64,000 nucleotides of DNA from Campylobacterota bacterium (GTDB lineage: Bacteria; Campylobacterota; Campylobacteria; Campylobacterales; Nitratiruptoraceae): the NCBI GenBank assembly GCA_015494715.1, contig WGAT01000068.1, positions 1 through 64,000 on the forward strand, given 5' to 3'. Positions 18,555-26,808 of the stretch are shown here, in pieces. The notes beneath the pieces were generated by a model. That model saw nothing but the letters and a program-made list of their open reading frames with translations, was not told where the DNA came from and did not search any database. Positions within the stretch are counted from its first letter, which is position 1; each line of letters begins with the position of its first letter. Both the position numbers and the translations under genes were made by a program.

Positions 18555-19117
18555 TGAACCGATCCTTTGCACTACTACTTGATTATATCGACAAAAGTAA
18601 CGCCATTACGATAGGAGTTTTGATTCTCCTATCGTTGTATTTCATTTTGGTTAATTCGACATTTTTGTATCGTTATCTTCTGCTTCGGATGCGTTTGCAA
18701 AGAGAAAAGCTCTCACTAGAGACGATCCAGATGGGAAGTAAACAGCCTACCATGAACTCTTTTTTACATCGATGCTTGGCCAATATAAAGCTTGATGCCA
18801 AAGGTGCTGAGTACTGCATTTTTAAAGCCACTACGGAAAATACCAAGGGGCTTACTTTTTTATCGATCGCCGCTTCTACATCCCCTTTTATTGGACTTTT
18901 TGGCACGGTCGTCTCCATTTTGGAAACCTTTTTTGTTATGGGCTCTTCTCAAGCGAGTCTAGCCACTATCTCCGCTTCCATTGGCGAGGCGCTCATCGCT
19001 ACGGCCGCAGGCATATTTGTAGCCGTTTTTGCTTATACCTATCATCTGCTTTTGAAAAGAAAAGCTTTTGAGCTTATCTCCTACCTGCGTATGCAGCTTG
19101 ATCTTTTAATGGGATGA
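18554..19117 (+). CDS. tolQ: TolQ/ExbB proton-channel protein
   Basis: A 187-residue inner-membrane protein of the MotA/TolQ/ExbB family that forms the proton channel powering Tol-Pal. Three membrane helices: residues about 16-40, then after a cytoplasmic loop LSIAASTSPFIGLFGTVVSI and SIGEALIATAAGIFVAVFAY, the two conserved channel helices. Placed in the Tol system rather than the TonB system because tolB, pal and cpoB follow. ATG at 18554 is preferred to a TTG codon earlier. Confidence 0.9.
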   Translation: MNRSFALLLDYIDKSNAITIGVLILLSLYFILVNSTFLYRYLLLRMRLQREKLSLETIQMGSKQPTMNSFLHRCLANIKLDAKGAEYCIFKATTENTKGLTFLSIAASTSPFIGLFGTVVSILETFFVMGSSQASLATISASIGEALIATAAGIFVAVFAYTYHLLLKRKAFELISYLRMQLDLLMG

Positions 19118-19512
19118 AGATGCTGTTTGACTGGGAGGAAAAACCCGAGCTCAACATTACTCCTTTGGTAGATGTGATGCTGGTACTTTTGGCGATACTG
19201 ATGGTGGCTACTCCGGCTATCGTCTATCAAGAGGACATCAATCTTCCCCAAGGCTCAAAGACTAAAGCCTATGAGAAGCAAGCGAGTATCAAAATAAAAA
19301 TTAATGCCAAAAAAGAGATATTTATTGGGAAACAGCGCTTTGATTTTACCAATTTTGCCGATAGTTTTATCCTGTACGCCCAAAGTATGGATAGGAAAAC
19401 CCCTGTCTATATCAGTGCGGACAAAACGCTTTCGTATGGCGATGTAATGTATATCCTCAAAACCATCAAAGAAGCGGGATTTTCAAGGGTTTCGCTCATT
19501 ACCAATGGATAG
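19114..19512 (+). CDS. tolR: TolR/ExbD energy-transducing protein
   Basis: 132 residues: a short cytoplasmic start, one membrane helix with the conserved proton-carrying Asp in LNITPLVDVMLVLLAILMVA, and a periplasmic domain (INLPQGSKTK, VYISADKTLSYGDVMYILKT) that binds peptidoglycan in the Tol system. Overlaps tolQ by four and tolA by eight bases. Confidence 0.93.
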   Translation: MKMLFDWEEKPELNITPLVDVMLVLLAILMVATPAIVYQEDINLPQGSKTKAYEKQASIKIKINAKKEIFIGKQRFDFTNFADSFILYAQSMDRKTPVYISADKTLSYGDVMYILKTIKEAGFSRVSLITNG

Positions 19513-20212
19513 ATTGTATAAATTTCTTTCGTTTTTCGTATCGTTCATTTTCTATTTTGCGATAGTAAGTTTTCTTACCGCCCATTTTACGACCAGCCAG
19601 TCTATTAAAAAAATCGAATGTAAGGCCCAATCGATCGACGTTTATTTGAGCCCACCTACTCCAAAGCCCCAAAAAGTACTCCCCAAAAAACCTCCCAAGC
19701 CAAAGCCAAAGGAGAGGATAGCGGCAAAAAAAGAGGGTTCAAGTACACCAAAACAAACCCCCTCTTTGAAAGATCTGTTTGCCTCTATCGATACGAAGCG
19801 TCTAAAAAGTCATAAAACGCCACGGAAAAAAAGCGTACGGCCAAGTAGACTAAGAGGAGAAGGCTCGAAAAAGGCGCAAAAACTTTTGGATCAGCTTCGT
19901 CTCAAAGAGTACCGGCCCTCTGCGAAACGATCCATAAAATCGATCCAAGGGGAGAAAGATCCATATTTACAAAAAGTGTACAAAATATTATATACGTACT
20001 GGATCCCATCGCAATTGAGTGCGGGCAACAGAGCAAAAGTTAAAATTACTATCTATCCAAATGGGCAGATGCGCTACAAAGTACTGCGCTACTCCTCTAG
20101 CGAAATTTTCAATCAAGAGCTGGATCGGTATTTAGAGATTATGCGGATGCAAACATTCCCCAAGCCGAGTCGACCAAGAGAGTTCGTAGTCTATTTTGAA
20201 GCAAAAGAGTAG
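19505..20212 (+). CDS. tolA: TolA/TonB-like periplasm-spanning protein
   Basis: 235 residues with one N-terminal membrane anchor (about residues 7-29), a Pro/Lys-rich linker (PPTPKPQKVLPKKPPKPKPK), a long basic region and a small C-terminal globular domain (YLQKVYKILYTYWIP, then VKITIYPNGQMRYKVLRYSS). In this position it should link the TolQ-TolR motor to TolB and Pal at the outer membrane. The C-terminal domain has the TonB/TolA-C look, so the name depends on context. Confidence 0.82.
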   Translation: MDRLYKFLSFFVSFIFYFAIVSFLTAHFTTSQSIKKIECKAQSIDVYLSPPTPKPQKVLPKKPPKPKPKERIAAKKEGSSTPKQTPSLKDLFASIDTKRLKSHKTPRKKSVRPSRLRGEGSKKAQKLLDQLRLKEYRPSAKRSIKSIQGEKDPYLQKVYKILYTYWIPSQLSAGNRAKVKITIYPNGQMRYKVLRYSSSEIFNQELDRYLEIMRMQTFPKPSRPREFVVYFEAKE

Positions 20213-20253
20213 GTTAATTTTTTTATGTTACAATCTATTAAAAAAGAGGTGCC

Positions 20254-21513
20254 ATGCGTCTATTTATTGTAATTTTGTGTATGACTCTTTCTCTTTTCGC
20301 CTCAGATCTGACTTTAGAAATCGTAAAGGATGTGGGAAATCTCCCAAAAATCGCTATCGAAGTATCTCCTGAGAGTATTGAGGGGAAAATTGGCCAAAAA
20401 TTTTTTAAACTGCTACTTGGAGATCTTAAAGTAACATCCCATTTTGATACGATTTCCTCCTCGATAGAATATGCAAAAATTCTTGATCCCATCGATTATG
20501 CAAAGTATAAAGATGTAGCGTATCTTTTGCGCTATAAACTCTTTTATGATGATTTTGGCGATTTAGAGGCTAAAGCAGTCGTCTACGATATCAAAACCTC
20601 CGAGCCTCTTTTTCAAAAGCTCTATCGTCTTAGGGATAAAAAGCGCTATCCTTTCATCGCGCATAAGATCGTATATGATCTAAACGAGGCTCTCCATTTC
20701 CCCGATGTGGCTTTTTTGAAAAGTTTTGTCATATTTGCCAAGTATATAGCTCCAAAGCGTTCGGATATTGTGCTAAGCGACTATACCCTTACGTACCAAA
20801 AAACTATCGTGCACGGAGGGCTCAACATCTTTCCAAAATGGGCGGATAAAGAGCAGCGATCCTTTTACTACACCGATATGCAAGGGCGTCCTACTTTGTA
20901 CAGAGTCGATATCTACAAAGGGGTGCGCACAAAAATTTTAAGCGGCGATGGGATGCTGGTCTGTTCCGATGTGAGTGCGGACGGGAGTCGATTGCTTTTG
21001 ACTATGGCCCCTGACGATCAGCCTGATATCTATGAGTACAACCTCCATACCCACACTTTGCGACGGGTGACGAGATATCCGGGGATCGATGTCAATGGCA
21101 ACTATATCGAAGATGGGTCGAGGGTAGTGTTTGTTTCCGATCGTTTGGGCAATCCCACCATATTTGCCAAGCGCATAGACTCCGATGCGGTGGAGCGGAT
21201 CGTCTATCATGGCAAAAACAACAGTGCCCTAAATAGTTTTGATCACTACATCGTCTATTCAAGCCGTGAGAGCGATAACGCTTTTGGCCCAAATACCTTT
21301 AATCTCTATCTTACCTCCACTACGAGCGATTATATCAGGCGTCTTACGGCTAATGGAGTCAATATTTTCCCAAGATTTTCGAGTGATGGCGAGACGGTAC
21401 TTTTTATCAAGGAGTTTCAAAGACAAACGGCTCTTGGCGTAATTCGTCTTAAATACAATAAAAGTTATCTGTTTCCTTTGTATACCGGTAAGATTCAGTC
21501 GATTGACTGGTAA
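20254..21513 (+). CDS. tolB: Tol-Pal system beta-propeller protein TolB
   Basis: A 419-residue periplasmic protein with a signal peptide (LFIVILCMTLSLFAS). An N-terminal alpha/beta domain precedes a six-bladed propeller seen as repeats such as MQGRPTLYRVDIYKG, VSADGSRLLLTMAPDDQPDI, VVFVSDRLGNPTIF and FSSDGETVLFIKE. It binds Pal and TolA. TTACAAT upstream (20233-20239) may be an internal promoter. Confidence 0.95.
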   Translation: MRLFIVILCMTLSLFASDLTLEIVKDVGNLPKIAIEVSPESIEGKIGQKFFKLLLGDLKVTSHFDTISSSIEYAKILDPIDYAKYKDVAYLLRYKLFYDDFGDLEAKAVVYDIKTSEPLFQKLYRLRDKKRYPFIAHKIVYDLNEALHFPDVAFLKSFVIFAKYIAPKRSDIVLSDYTLTYQKTIVHGGLNIFPKWADKEQRSFYYTDMQGRPTLYRVDIYKGVRTKILSGDGMLVCSDVSADGSRLLLTMAPDDQPDIYEYNLHTHTLRRVTRYPGIDVNGNYIEDGSRVVFVSDRLGNPTIFAKRIDSDAVERIVYHGKNNSALNSFDHYIVYSSRESDNAFGPNTFNLYLTSTTSDYIRRLTANGVNIFPRFSSDGETVLFIKEFQRQTALGVIRLKYNKSYLFPLYTGKIQSIDW

Positions 21514-21564
21514 TTTAGGTATGTTTTTGATAAAATAGATAAAATTTGGTAAAAGGATGGATTA

Positions 21565-22125
21565 ATGATAAACAAAAAAAATTTATGGTTTGGTTTATTT
21601 GTAGCGGCTTTTTTGATTACAGGATGTGCAAAAAAAAGCGTGGAGATAGAAGCTCCTCAAGGCCACGCTCCTACTCAGGAGCAGGCTAGCGAAGTGAACG
21701 AGGGGTCTGGTATCAAATCGGTAGGGGAGATGTCGGAGGAGTCTATGACGCAAGAGGAGAAATTGCGACAGATGAAAATGATCGAATCCCAAGCTAAAAA
21801 GATCTACTTTGATTTTGACAAATACAATATCCGGCCCGATCAGATGCCCCGAGTAGAGTATGATGCGCAACTTTTTAACAAGCCCGAGGCTAAGCCTTTT
21901 GGTATCAAAGTAGAGGGCAACTGCGACGAGTGGGGGACGGATGAGTACAACTACGCTTTGGGACTCAAGCGGGCAAAGAGCGTACGGGATGCGTTGGAGG
22001 CCAAAGGGGTCGATCCTAAGCGTATGAGCATTATTAGTTATGGAGAGAGTAATCCAGTATGTACCGAACACACCAAAGAGTGTTGGGCCAAAAACCGACG
22101 GGTCGAGTTTGAACTTATTCCATAA
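21565..22125 (+). CDS. pal: peptidoglycan-associated lipoprotein Pal
   Basis: A 186-residue outer-membrane lipoprotein: signal with lipobox LITGC, lipidated Cys at 21, a flexible acidic linker, and a C-terminal OmpA-like peptidoglycan-binding domain (KIYFDFDKYNI, GNCDEWGTDEYNYALGLKRA, SYGESNPVCTEHTKECWAKN, RRVEFELIP). The two extra Cys in the last block may form a disulfide. Start follows AAAGGATGG. Confidence 0.95.
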   Translation: MINKKNLWFGLFVAAFLITGCAKKSVEIEAPQGHAPTQEQASEVNEGSGIKSVGEMSEESMTQEEKLRQMKMIESQAKKIYFDFDKYNIRPDQMPRVEYDAQLFNKPEAKPFGIKVEGNCDEWGTDEYNYALGLKRAKSVRDALEAKGVDPKRMSIISYGESNPVCTEHTKECWAKNRRVEFELIP

Positions 22126-22141
22126 TAGATAAGCGTTATTT

Positions 22142-23005
22142 ATGAAAAAGCTACTCTTTATAGGTATTGCCTTTGCTTTTGCTCTTTTTGCCTCTGAGCC
22201 CTCGGCTTTTGAGGCGGGCGATATCAACGCCCCCAATCCATATGGATTGACCAAAGACGAAAAGGCGATTTGGCAAAATAGACAAGAGATAAAAGAGCTC
22301 AAACAAAAACTCTATCTTTTGCAAAACAAAACCAATACTTTAGAACAAAAGCTCTTGGGACTGCAATCGGTAGTAGAGGGCGTGGATGAGCGGTTGAGAA
22401 AGATTGAAAAAAATCTCTCCAATCCTCAAGAGGATCTCAAATTCCAAGTAGCTCGCATGCAAAAAGATCTCAACACCACTATCAGCGTCCAAAAAGAGAA
22501 TTTCACCCAGATTAAAAAGATACTCAAAGAGCTCTCTTCAATGATCGACAAGATCAATACCAGCTATGTTTCCAAATCAGAATTTCGCTCCGAGTTAAGA
22601 AAACTCTATGGGATGATAGGGAAAAAAAGGCTCTCCTCCAAAAGCGGGGCCCAGCTTTTCAAAGAGGCAAGAGGGGCATATCGAGCCCATAGATACGATA
22701 AGGCCAAAGAGCTTTTTGAAGCCACTCTTGCAAAAAGATACAAACCGGCTTCTAGCCATTTTTATTTGGGGGAGAGCTGCTATTATACCAAGCAGTATCA
22801 ATGTGCGATAGAGCACTATAAAAAAAGTGCCTCTTTATATGCAAAAGCTTCTTATATGCCCACGCTTTTGTTACATACGGCTGTTTCTCTTGAGCGGCTT
22901 GGTGATAAGAAAAACGCTAAAAAGTTTTATGAAAATCTTCTTAAGCTCTATCCCCACTCCAAATCGGCCAAAATTGCCAAAAAGCATCTTGAAAAGCTAA
23001 AGTAA
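22142..23005 (+). CDS. cpoB: Tol-associated coiled-coil/TPR protein CpoB (YbgF)
   Basis: A 287-residue periplasmic protein: signal peptide (LFIGIAFAFALFASE), then a long coiled coil (residues about 45-155, many heptads such as IKELKQKLYLLQNKTNTLEQ) and a C-terminal TPR domain (ARGAYRAHRYDKAKELFEAT, FYLGESCYYTKQYQCAIEHY). In E. coli CpoB coordinates outer-membrane constriction with cell-wall synthesis. The coiled coil is much longer than in E. coli. Last gene of the Tol-Pal run. Confidence 0.9.
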   Translation: MKKLLFIGIAFAFALFASEPSAFEAGDINAPNPYGLTKDEKAIWQNRQEIKELKQKLYLLQNKTNTLEQKLLGLQSVVEGVDERLRKIEKNLSNPQEDLKFQVARMQKDLNTTISVQKENFTQIKKILKELSSMIDKINTSYVSKSEFRSELRKLYGMIGKKRLSSKSGAQLFKEARGAYRAHRYDKAKELFEATLAKRYKPASSHFYLGESCYYTKQYQCAIEHYKKSASLYAKASYMPTLLLHTAVSLERLGDKKNAKKFYENLLKLYPHSKSAKIAKKHLEKLK

Positions 23006-23071
23006 GTTGTTAATAGTAGTACAAGGTTAATTTGTTAAAATCATCCTACAAATTCACAAAAAGGTAATTTT

Positions 23072-23578
23072 ATGGCAATTGCAGACAACAACGTAGTGGG
23101 CATCGAGTACACCGTCAAAGATGCCAAAACCGGCGAAGTGATCGATAGCAACGTAGGTCAAAAGCCCCTCAAATTCATTATGGGCAAAAATCAGATCATT
23201 CCGGGTCTTGAGAAAAAAATCAAAGAGATGAATGTAGGGGAAAAGGCTGATGTGCTCGTTCCTGCCGAAGAGGCTTACGGCCAAAAAGATGAGAATGCGG
23301 TACAAACTCTTCCAAGAGAGCAATTTGCGGGGATCGATCTACAAGAGGGGATGACTCTGTATGGTCAAGGCGAAAACGGCGAAACCGTACAAGTGAGCGT
23401 TAAATCTTTCAACGACAAAGAGGTAACAATCGATTTCAATCATCCTTTAGCCGGTAAAGATTTGATGTTTACCGTAGAGGTCAAAGAAGCTAGAGAAGCC
23501 ACTCCTGAAGAGGTGATGACCGGACAAGTACAAGAAGACGAACACTGCGGCAGCGGCAACTGCGGTTGTAGCCACTAA
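23072..23578 (+). CDS. slyD: FKBP-type peptidyl-prolyl isomerase, SlyD-like
   Basis: A 168-residue cytosolic prolyl isomerase and chaperone. The FKBP core (VGIEYTVKDAKTGEVIDSNV, PLKFIMGKNQIIPGLEKKI, EAYGQKDENAVQTL) is interrupted by the SlyD insert-in-flap domain and closes with VEVKEAREAT. The short tail EDEHCGSGNCGCSH has three Cys and two His and matches the metal-binding tail of SlyD, which delivers nickel to hydrogenases. Own transcription unit: preceded by TTGTTAAAAT and followed by a terminator. Confidence 0.94.
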   Translation: MAIADNNVVGIEYTVKDAKTGEVIDSNVGQKPLKFIMGKNQIIPGLEKKIKEMNVGEKADVLVPAEEAYGQKDENAVQTLPREQFAGIDLQEGMTLYGQGENGETVQVSVKSFNDKEVTIDFNHPLAGKDLMFTVEVKEAREATPEEVMTGQVQEDEHCGSGNCGCSH

Positions 23579-23583
23579 TTTCT

Positions 23584-23605
23584 TGGGCCTTTGGCCCATC
23601 TTTTT
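23584..23605 (+). terminator. rho-independent terminator after slyD
   Basis: TGGGCC-TTT-GGCCCA stem and loop followed by TCTTTTT, five bases after the slyD stop. Stem is perfect and GC-rich with a T-run, a textbook intrinsic terminator. Confidence 0.88.
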
Positions 23606-23635
23606 CCTCCAATCCAATCTTCAAAACCAAACTGC

Positions 23636-23659
23636 TATAATACTCCTTAAAAAAGGAGT
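23636..23659 (+). promoter_or_regulatory. fabD promoter and SD-overlapping inverted repeat
   Basis: TATAAT at 23636-23641 is followed at once by ACTCCTT-AAAA-AAGGAGT (23642-23659), whose right arm is the fabD ribosome site. If transcription starts near 23648 the left arm is not fully in the message, so an operator is as likely as a ribosome-site hairpin. Confidence 0.5.
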
Positions 23660-23663
23660 TTTG

Positions 23664-24596
23664 ATGAAACGCATCGTACTGCTGTATCCCGGTCAGGGAA
23701 GCCAAAAAGTTGGTATGGGAAAAGATTTTTACGATAACTCCCCTTTGGCCAAAGAGATGGTCCAAAAGGCGAGCGATAGACTCGACCAAGATATGACCAA
23801 ACTGCTTTTTGAACCAAACGATACTTTGAACCAGACCCAATGGACCCAGCCCGCTATTTTGCTTGTGAGCTCTATTGCCACGGCACTACTCAAAAATGGA
23901 GTGGATGTAAATGCTCAGTACGCTTTGGGGCACTCTTTGGGAGAGTTTAGCGCCCTTGTGGCCGTAGGGGCTTTGGAGTTTGCCAACGGAGTCGAGCTGG
24001 TGCACAAAAGAGGAGAGTTTATGACCCAAGCGGCTAGAGGCGAAGACGGAGGTATGATGGTGGTAATGGGTCTTGGGGATGAGGAGGTAGAGCAAATTTG
24101 TACACAGGCGCGCAATGAGGGCAAACGGGTCTGGCCGGCGAACTATAACAGCGATGGTCAGATCGTTATAGCTGGAGTCAAAGCGGACTTAAAGGATATG
24201 GAGAGCCATTTTAAAGAGCGAGGAGCCAAACGGGCGATGGTACTTAATATGAGCGTAGCAAGCCATTGCCCCCTTATGGAAAAGGCAAGAGAACCTTTAC
24301 GAGACTATCTTGAGCGTTTTATCCAAGAGAGCTTTCAAGCCCCTGTTATCTCCAATGTGAGTGCGAAACCTTATAAAAGTAAGAGTGCGGCGGTAGAACT
24401 CTTGGATCGCCAACTCGTAGAGCCGGTACGCTATAAGCATTCAATCAAAAATATTGAAAAGGATGTAGACCTTTTTATCGAACTGGGCGAGGGTAATGTC
24501 CTCAAAGGCCTCAATCGCCGTATCACGAAAGTGCCTACCATCAATATCTCGGATATGAAAAGTCTTGAAGAGGCAATGGAGACAATTTATAAGTAA
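23664..24596 (+). CDS. fabD: malonyl-CoA--ACP transacylase
   Basis: A 310-residue enzyme that moves malonyl groups from CoA to acyl carrier protein for fatty-acid synthesis. Family motifs: LLYPGQGSQKVGMGKDF (oxyanion Gln), TQPAILLVSS, the nucleophile elbow ALGHSLGEFSALVA with the catalytic Ser, and SVASHCPLM with the catalytic His. The ATG after AAAAAGGAG is chosen; an in-frame start 81 bases earlier lies in the terminator region. Confidence 0.97.
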   Translation: MKRIVLLYPGQGSQKVGMGKDFYDNSPLAKEMVQKASDRLDQDMTKLLFEPNDTLNQTQWTQPAILLVSSIATALLKNGVDVNAQYALGHSLGEFSALVAVGALEFANGVELVHKRGEFMTQAARGEDGGMMVVMGLGDEEVEQICTQARNEGKRVWPANYNSDGQIVIAGVKADLKDMESHFKERGAKRAMVLNMSVASHCPLMEKAREPLRDYLERFIQESFQAPVISNVSAKPYKSKSAAVELLDRQLVEPVRYKHSIKNIEKDVDLFIELGEGNVLKGLNRRITKVPTINISDMKSLEEAMETIYK

Positions 24597-24614
24597 TGTA
24601 TAAGAGGAGTTGTA

Positions 24615-25184
24615 ATGAAAAAGATAGCCCTATCTCTTTGTGCGGTAACGCTGCTTTTTGCCCAGATGCAGCCAAAAGAGGCTTTCGAGTATATGAAAAA
24701 GGTATTGCCGGGCGTCTGGACCCTCTCGCCAGCCAGCAAGCAAACAGGTACCACCGGTGCTCATAACCATCCAGCCGTTAAAAGATTGCTTGGCACCGAT
24801 AGGACGGGAGTAGAGTATCAAGTCATCGGCCGGGGATCTGCCATCAAAGAGGAGCTTTTACCCCATACCGTGCGTTGGATGGTGACGATGTACCATTGTG
24901 ATGATTATCATCAATGTAAAGAGCTTCGAGCCACCCACTATTGTGCTAAGCAAAATCAGCCAAGTTTCATCTTCAATACCAAAAAGAGTACAAAGCATAG
25001 ATTGGTTTTTGATTGTGACGAAGAGCGAAGCGAAGTGTGCGACAGCGATGAGCCCCATGTACACCATATCATTTTGGAGCTCTCCAACAATGCCCGCCAT
25101 CTCAAATCCTCCTATATCGTCTACAAAAACGGCGAGCGGGCTACGCATCATTCCATCTACCATTTTGACAAGAAAGAGCCTTAA
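24615..25184 (+). CDS. exported Cys/His-rich protein, unknown
   Basis: A 189-residue protein with a signal peptide (MKKIALSLCAVTLLFAQ), so likely periplasmic. The mature part opens MQPKEAFEYMKKVLPGVWTL and carries five cysteines and a dozen histidines, concentrated in YHCDDYHQCKELRATHYC, FDCDEERSEVCDSDEPHVHH and TGAHNHPAV. The pattern suggests disulfides or metal binding. I recognise no family. It sits 18 bases after fabD with its own AGAGGAG site, and ends just before the mtnN promoter. The context gives no function. Confidence 0.75.
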   Translation: MKKIALSLCAVTLLFAQMQPKEAFEYMKKVLPGVWTLSPASKQTGTTGAHNHPAVKRLLGTDRTGVEYQVIGRGSAIKEELLPHTVRWMVTMYHCDDYHQCKELRATHYCAKQNQPSFIFNTKKSTKHRLVFDCDEERSEVCDSDEPHVHHIILELSNNARHLKSSYIVYKNGERATHHSIYHFDKKEP

Positions 25185-25191
25185 GGCACAC

Positions 25192-25209
25192 TTGGGTATA
25201 ATTGCCCAA
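25192..25209 (+). promoter_or_regulatory. mtnN -10 box inside an inverted repeat
   Basis: TATAAT (25197-25202) is bracketed by TTGGG and CCCAA arms (25192-25196 and 25205-25209). A promoter core within a short palindrome, 18 bases ahead of the mtnN start. Confidence 0.5.
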
Positions 25210-25226
25210 AACGCCAAGGAGAGGGG

Positions 25227-25967
25227 ATGAAAATAGCGATTTTGGGAGCAATGATCGAGGAGATCGAGCCGGTTTTGGCCAAAATCGAACAACTCCCGCC
25301 CCATAGTGAACTCGATTTTATTTTAGAGCATATGGACCACATTCAACTCCACACAATTGCCAACAATCGCTACTTTGAGGCCAAATACAAGGGTGTGGAT
25401 GTAGTGGTGGCCTATAGCAAGATTGGCAAAGTCTATGCGGCGCTGAGCGCTTCGGTATTGATCCAGCACTTCAAAGTAGACCGACTCCTTTTTAGCGGGG
25501 TGGCTGGCGCGCTGAGCGAGGAATTACATATTGGCGATTTGGTATCGGCTACGAAACTATGCCAGCACGATCTAGATATTACCGCCTTTGGCCATCCGCC
25601 GGGTTACGTGCCCGAGGGTAAAATCTATGTCCAGACCGATCCTGCGTTACGGCTTTTGGCCAAAGAGGTGGCTAAAGAGCAAGGAGTAGAGCTCAAAGAG
25701 GGGATCATCGCTACGGGAGATCAATTCATTGCCGATCCCAAGAAAAAAGAGTGGATAAGAAAAACTTTTGGAGCCGACGCGATAGAGATGGAGGGGGCGG
25801 CCGTAGGTGTGGTGTGCGATGCTTTTGACGTCCCCTTTTTCGTGCTTCGCTCCATTAGCGATGCGGCCGATATGGATGCCTCCTTTGATTTTGACGAGTT
25901 TTTGCGACACTCTTCCAAACGAAGCGCAGATTTTATCATGGCGATGGTGGACCGGATCATTCGATGA
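25227..25967 (+). CDS. mtnN: 5'-methylthioadenosine/S-adenosylhomocysteine nucleosidase
   Basis: A 246-residue purine-nucleoside hydrolase of the Pfs family. Motifs: IAILGAMIEEIEPV at the start, VVAYSKIGKVYAAL, FSGVAGALSEELHIGDLV, IATGDQFIADP, ADAIEMEGAAVGVVC (catalytic Glu) and LRSISDAADMDA (catalytic Asp). An extra stretch of about 25 residues near 30-55 sets it apart from E. coli MtnN. In Campylobacterota the same enzyme also hydrolyses 6-amino-6-deoxyfutalosine in menaquinone synthesis, so a dual role is likely. Overlaps ttcA by four bases. Confidence 0.94.
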   Translation: MKIAILGAMIEEIEPVLAKIEQLPPHSELDFILEHMDHIQLHTIANNRYFEAKYKGVDVVVAYSKIGKVYAALSASVLIQHFKVDRLLFSGVAGALSEELHIGDLVSATKLCQHDLDITAFGHPPGYVPEGKIYVQTDPALRLLAKEVAKEQGVELKEGIIATGDQFIADPKKKEWIRKTFGADAIEMEGAAVGVVCDAFDVPFFVLRSISDAADMDASFDFDEFLRHSSKRSADFIMAMVDRIIR

Positions 25968-26725
25968 AGCGAGCGGAGCTAAGCAAGAAGCTGATCAAAC
26001 AAGTAGCCAGAACCAATGTGGAATTTGAGCTGATAAAGCCAAATGATAGAGTGCTTGTGGGTCTAAGCGGAGGCAAGGACTCCTTGACGCTGGTGCATGC
26101 GCTCAAACATATCCAGCGGGTGGCTCCATACGATTTTACTTTCAAGGCGGTTACGATCGTCTATGGTATGGGAGAAAATTACGACTTTTTGCGGCGCCAC
26201 TGCGAGGAGTACGGGATTGAATATGATGTATACGAGACCGAAATTTTTGAGATTGCAAAAGAAAAAATTCGTCAAAACTCCTCCTATTGTAGCTTTTTTT
26301 CCAGGATGCGACGAGGAGCGCTCTATACCTATGCCTTGGAGAAAGGCTTTAACAAGTTAGCCCTTGGGCACCATCTAGACGACGCCATCGAGAGCTTTTT
26401 CATGAATATGTTTTATAACGGCACGATGCGCTCCATGCCCCCGATCTATAAGACCCAAAAGGGATTGCACGTAATCAGGCCCCTCATCGAAGTGCGGGAG
26501 GCTCAGCTGACCGGATTTGTGAAAAAAAACGGCTTTATGGCCGTAGGGGACGAGGCCTGTCCGGCGATGCGTTTTGATATCAAAGAGCCCTATGTCAGAG
26601 AGGATATGAAGCGCTTCGTCAAAGAGCTGGAGGGGCGTTTTAGGGATGTGGTCAAATACATCAAAGCCTCCTTTCGCCATATCCACGACGATACCTTTTT
26701 TGATAAAGAGCGCCTAAAGGTCTGA
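25964..26725 (+). CDS. ttcA: TtcA-like tRNA thiolation PP-loop ATPase
   Basis: A 253-residue N-type ATP pyrophosphatase resembling TtcA, which inserts sulfur at C32 of tRNAs using an iron-sulfur cluster. The PP-loop VGLSGGKDSLTLVHAL is intact, and ALGHHLDDAIESFFMNMFYN with SMPP is the family core. The cluster-binding CxxC of E. coli TtcA (CSLCSRLRRG) reads YCSFFSRMRRG here, so the second Cys is Phe. A third Cys is present in GDEACPAM. Either the cluster has different ligation or the protein belongs to a related thiolase subfamily. Confidence 0.85.
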   Translation: MKRAELSKKLIKQVARTNVEFELIKPNDRVLVGLSGGKDSLTLVHALKHIQRVAPYDFTFKAVTIVYGMGENYDFLRRHCEEYGIEYDVYETEIFEIAKEKIRQNSSYCSFFSRMRRGALYTYALEKGFNKLALGHHLDDAIESFFMNMFYNGTMRSMPPIYKTQKGLHVIRPLIEVREAQLTGFVKKNGFMAVGDEACPAMRFDIKEPYVREDMKRFVKELEGRFRDVVKYIKASFRHIHDDTFFDKERLKV

Positions 26726-26752
26726 TGGTATGAATCAAGCCCGCTTTTTTTG

Positions 26753-26781
26753 TTGTCAAACTATTCTTTTTTCTATACAAT
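26753..26781 (+). promoter_or_regulatory. sigma-70 promoter of the acidic-protein gene
   Basis: TTGTCA (26753-26758) and TACAAT (26776-26781) separated by 17 bp, 27 bp ahead of the start codon. One of the few places in the window with both boxes well matched. Confidence 0.7.
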
Positions 26782-26808
26782 AAAAAAATTAACCTCTAAG
26801 GAGAGTCG

